Made by a program: the position numbers and the translations under genes
From: Blautia sp. MSJ-19
GTDB lineage: Bacteria; Bacillota; Clostridia; Lachnospirales; Lachnospiraceae
DNA length: 64,000 bases
NCBI RefSeq assembly: GCF_018918125.1
Contig: NZ_JAHLQA010000025.1
Coordinates: 1-64,000 of the forward strand
Direction: 5' to 3'
Shown here: positions 62,137 to 64,000 of the stretch, in pieces
Numbering within the stretch: the first letter of the stretch is position 1
How the letters are laid out: each line of letters starts with the position of its first letter
The notes under the pieces: generated by a model
The model's input: the letters and a program-made list of their open reading frames with translations, nothing else
Told to the model about the DNA's origin: nothing
The model's database searches: none

Positions 62137-62501
62137 TAGCTGTCATCTCCCTTCTCTGTTTTTTTAACTGCTTCGGCAATCTCTTGTCTGTCTTTTTGTG
62201 AAGCAGCTATATAATTCTGCCGCACAACACTCTTGTTGTAACTGCTGTTACGCATCTGGTTCATTACCTCCTGAAATTCTTCCTGTTCCAGATCTCTTGA
62301 CAATGGAAACGCTTTCTCAAACTCTGCCCCTTTGACAATCAGCCGGTGGGAACGTTCTCTGCGTTCCACCAGCTTTTTCCTCTGTTCCAGAAGATTTTTA
62401 TTGTGGATTGCCGCCTCCAGTTCCTGTCTGCTCTTTTCCATATTTGCCTTCAATTCTTCCAGCGACATGGATTCGTATTTCGGATTTTTTGCTCTGCTCA
62501 C
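62136..62501 (-). CDS. DUF3847 family protein
   Basis: 121 residues from GTG 62501, with GGAGGA (62508-62514) upstream; the frame to 62546 is not supported. Helical, charged: SMSLEELKANMEKSRQELEA, HNKNLLEQRKKLVERRERSH, then FPLSRDLEQEEFQEVMNQM. DUF3847 is consistently encoded just before MobL relaxases in Firmicutes and is probably a relaxosome accessory (MobC-like) protein. Function not shown. Confidence 0.82.
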   Translation of the reverse strand: MSRAKNPKYESMSLEELKANMEKSRQELEAAIHNKNLLEQRKKLVERRERSHRLIVKGAEFEKAFPLSRDLEQEEFQEVMNQMRNSSYNKSVVRQNYIAASQKDRQEIAEAVKKTEKGDDS

Positions 62502-62569
62502 TCTGTCGTCCTCCTTCTTTTCTGTAAATAAAAAGAACCGGTTCATTCATAAATGCCGATTCCTGGGTA

Positions 62570-62618
62570 TAAAAAAACTGAGGTCATTGTTCCATAATTA
62601 GGAAATGCTGACCTCAGT
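62570..62618 (-). terminator. Terminator between the DUF3990 module and the mob operon
   Basis: ACTGAGGTCA (62577-62586) and TGACCTCAGT (62609-62618) are a perfect 10-bp pair; on the - strand TTTTTTT follows (62570-62576 as A). A smaller TTCC/GGAA dyad lies in the loop. Confidence 0.8.
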
Positions 62619-62692
62619 AACTTTTGAAATATTTAGTTGTCACAACGATATAATAGCGGAAGTTTTCAACACAATCCGAATATGCATTCATC

Positions 62693-62935
62693 TCAAATCT
62701 GATATCCGGATTTCTTTAACTCTTCCCTATACAATTCAGCAATATATGCTGGACCATTGCACCACAGCTTTGTGTTCTCATCATACAGTGCTTTTCCTGT
62801 CTTTGAACAAAGAAAATCTGTCAATATCTCTTTTCTGTCCTTGCCCGTTTCTTCTGCAATCTCATCTGTCACCATAGTGATAAGAAGGTCGATTGTATAA
62901 TTCATTTTTTCCTTTGGAATTGTTACTTCAGCCAT
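62693..62935 (-). CDS. DUF3791-like/unknown small protein of the DUF3990 operon
   Basis: 80 residues (KEKMNYTIDLLITMVTDEIA, EETGKDRKEILTDFLCSKTG, then NGPAYIAELYREELKKSGYQ). The style of short helical proteins encoded beside DUF3990 genes; the exact family is not recognised. It overlaps the preceding gene by 13 bases, so one operon. Could be an antidote or partner of the DUF3990 protein. Confidence 0.6.
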   Translation of the reverse strand: MAEVTIPKEKMNYTIDLLITMVTDEIAEETGKDRKEILTDFLCSKTGKALYDENTKLWCNGPAYIAELYREELKKSGYQI

Positions 62936-63489
62936 ATCTTCTCACCTTTCATAAATTTCAGGCACTCAATAGCTGCTTCCGTTTTGAAGCAATATTGATC
63001 TTTTAGTTTATTGGGCAACAACTGTCTGATGCAGAAATCGTCTGCCTCCTTATCGCCTGCTGTCCCGAAAGCCCCGGCAAGGTAAGCAGTAAGGGTAGCG
63101 TTTGTTGCATCATCCGCAATCTTTCCTGCAATGATATCATACCTTGCCATTTCACGTTCCACTTCGATAAACATTTTTTTCTTTCGATGAGCGGCAATGC
63201 AATGTAACCAGTCTACATCTGCATTTTCAAAAATATGCATTTCAAGATTTCCTGAAAGGTTGAATTCAAAAGTTGAAATATATCCAAACTTCTGTCCTTC
63301 TTCAATTGTTCCGGTTGCGATTGCTTTGGCTATTGAGGTTCTCAGAAAACTTTCTGCCTGCTCCTTGGATGTAGTTAAATAAAATCCCTGCCCAAAATCT
63401 TTTCTCTTTGCACATTTGGCAAGATCTGGCTCTTTTACCTCACAATAACTTCCATGATAGAGAACAAATCCATCTTTTAACTCAAGCAC
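62923..63489 (-). CDS. DUF3990 domain protein (ADP-ribosyltransferase-like)
   Basis: 188 residues. N-terminal LYHGSYCEVKEPDLAK and DFGQGFYLTTSKEQAESFL are typical of DUF3990, a group with the ADP-ribosyltransferase (ART) fold whose R/H-Y-E-like active site begins with YHGS. The C-terminal half (NATLTAYLAGAFGTAGDK, ADDFCIRQLLPNKLKDQYCF) follows the family. It overlaps the DUF3791 gene by eight bases. Pairs of DUF3990/DUF3791 are recurrent on mobile DNA and look like toxin-antitoxin or defence pairs; this is inference. Confidence 0.82.
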   Translation of the reverse strand: MLELKDGFVLYHGSYCEVKEPDLAKCAKRKDFGQGFYLTTSKEQAESFLRTSIAKAIATGTIEEGQKFGYISTFEFNLSGNLEMHIFENADVDWLHCIAAHRKKKMFIEVEREMARYDIIAGKIADDATNATLTAYLAGAFGTAGDKEADDFCIRQLLPNKLKDQYCFKTEAAIECLKFMKGEKIWLK

Positions 63490-63706
63490 TAATCTTTATC
63501 CCCTTTCCTTCCAGAAATTCTGTAATGTCTTCAAGCACAGCTTCATCACCCTCACAATGAAAAATCCCATAGCATTTTTCTATATATCCAAGAACATCGG
63601 CTTCTTTAAACAAGTGGATAATCTGTTCAACAGGTAAATGCCACTCTTCTGAAGCAAGCCGAATTAATCTTGTCTGCATGAAAGTAATCTCTGTTTTCTC
63701 ACTCAT
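63482..63706 (-). CDS. DUF3791 domain protein
   Basis: 74 residues (FMQTRLIRLASEEWHLPVEQ, IIHLFKEADVLGYIEKCYGI, FHCEGDEAVLEDITEFLEGK). Matches the DUF3791 pattern, a small helical protein regularly placed in front of DUF3990. AGGAGG precedes the start (63711-63720 region). Proposed partner or neutraliser of the DUF3990 protein. Confidence 0.8.
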   Translation of the reverse strand: MSEKTEITFMQTRLIRLASEEWHLPVEQIIHLFKEADVLGYIEKCYGIFHCEGDEAVLEDITEFLEGKGIKISA

Positions 63707-63756
63707 TATGAATCCTCCTCAATTTCTTGGTCAATAAAATTAGAATTTATCTGTTA

Positions 63757-64000
63757 TTAAACATCTGCAACAAATTCTTCTATTAAACTGTTTATCAATT
63801 CCGGTTTGTCTGTATTAGAATTATGTCCAGCTCCTTCGATCCACTTCAAAGGAATTTTTCTCTTTTGGTGCCATGCTTTGTTATACCGTATACATGAACC
63901 AGCGTGGTCTTGCGTTCCGCATATTAACAGAGATGGACACTTCAGCTCATATGGCAGATTCTTTTCCATTGCATCTGCCAAAATGCGAAAGCCATGCCCC
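63757..64000 (-). CDS. Alpha/beta-fold hydrolase, C-terminal part (open at right edge)
   Basis: The frame continues off the right edge; visible part is about 80 residues. CPSLLICGTQDHAGSCIRYN carries the acid residue (Asp after GTQ) and WIEGAGHNSN the catalytic His of alpha/beta hydrolases. The nucleophile elbow lies outside the window. Substrate unknown. It is about 50 bases upstream of the DUF3791 gene on the same strand and may be cargo of the mobile element. Confidence 0.75.
   Translation of the reverse strand, partial: GHGFRILADAMEKNLPYELKCPSLLICGTQDHAGSCIRYNKAWHQKRKIPLKWIEGAGHNSNTDKPELINSLIEEFVADV

Overview
The window reads as a mosaic of mobile DNA in a spore-forming Clostridium-group bacterium, most likely Lachnospiraceae. 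This is inferred from a cotJC-type spore coat gene, a Tn916/Tn1549-type integrative conjugative element (ICE), Firmicute ribosome-binding sites (AGGAGG) and frequent TTG/GTG starts. No rRNA or tRNA gene was recognised.

Layout. (1) 1-3.3 kb is the end of a prophage-like or mobilizable element: repressor tail, DUF4258/YgiT-type zinc-finger pair, DUF2442, ImmA/IrrE, a small membrane protein and a large serine integrase. It abuts a cotJC gene that has lost its 5' end, so the element sits inside cotJC. (2) 3.3-5.65 kb is a chromosomal island: the cotJC remnant, a flavin reductase and an MFS permease cut off at its 3' end. (3) From about 5.65 kb rightward is an ICE: Tn916-type int and xis, an HTH/sigma control module, two XRE regulators, a RelE/ParE-type toxin-antitoxin pair, a candidate oriT and MobC plus a MOBP relaxase. 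An accessory zone (13.3-25 kb) follows. Then come a TTRAP protein, a 1.6 kaa ArdC-type protein, a 2.6 kaa methylase-helicase with a tnpV gene nested in another frame, a type I toxin with antisense RNA, an XRE regulator, a SpaA-repeat surface protein, topoisomerase III, DUF4366/DUF4315 proteins, a cell-wall hydrolase, VirB4, PrgI and a VirB6-like protein. (4) At about 56.4 kb the ICE gene maff2 is interrupted by a second mobilizable element (serine recombinase, primase-helicase, MOBQ relaxase, DUF3847, DUF3990/DUF3791 and a hydrolase) that runs off the right edge.

The most interesting content is the accessory zone. It carries a mec-like beta-lactam response cassette: blaI, blaR1, two adjacent DUF6070-like exported proteins and a 700-residue MecA-type penicillin-binding protein. 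Three BlaI/MecI-type dyads (TACA-nn-TGTA) lie in front of blaI, the DUF6070-like pair and the PBP, which argues for one inducible regulon. The cassette lies between two direct copies of a ~373 bp segment (relaxase 3' end plus a winged-helix gene end). Next to it is a sigma factor/membrane protein/ABC transporter/winged-helix operon. The second notable signal is the overlapping tnpV gene, which has a strong ribosome-binding site inside the low-complexity linker of the helicase gene.

Family names are recalled from sequence patterns; no database search was run.
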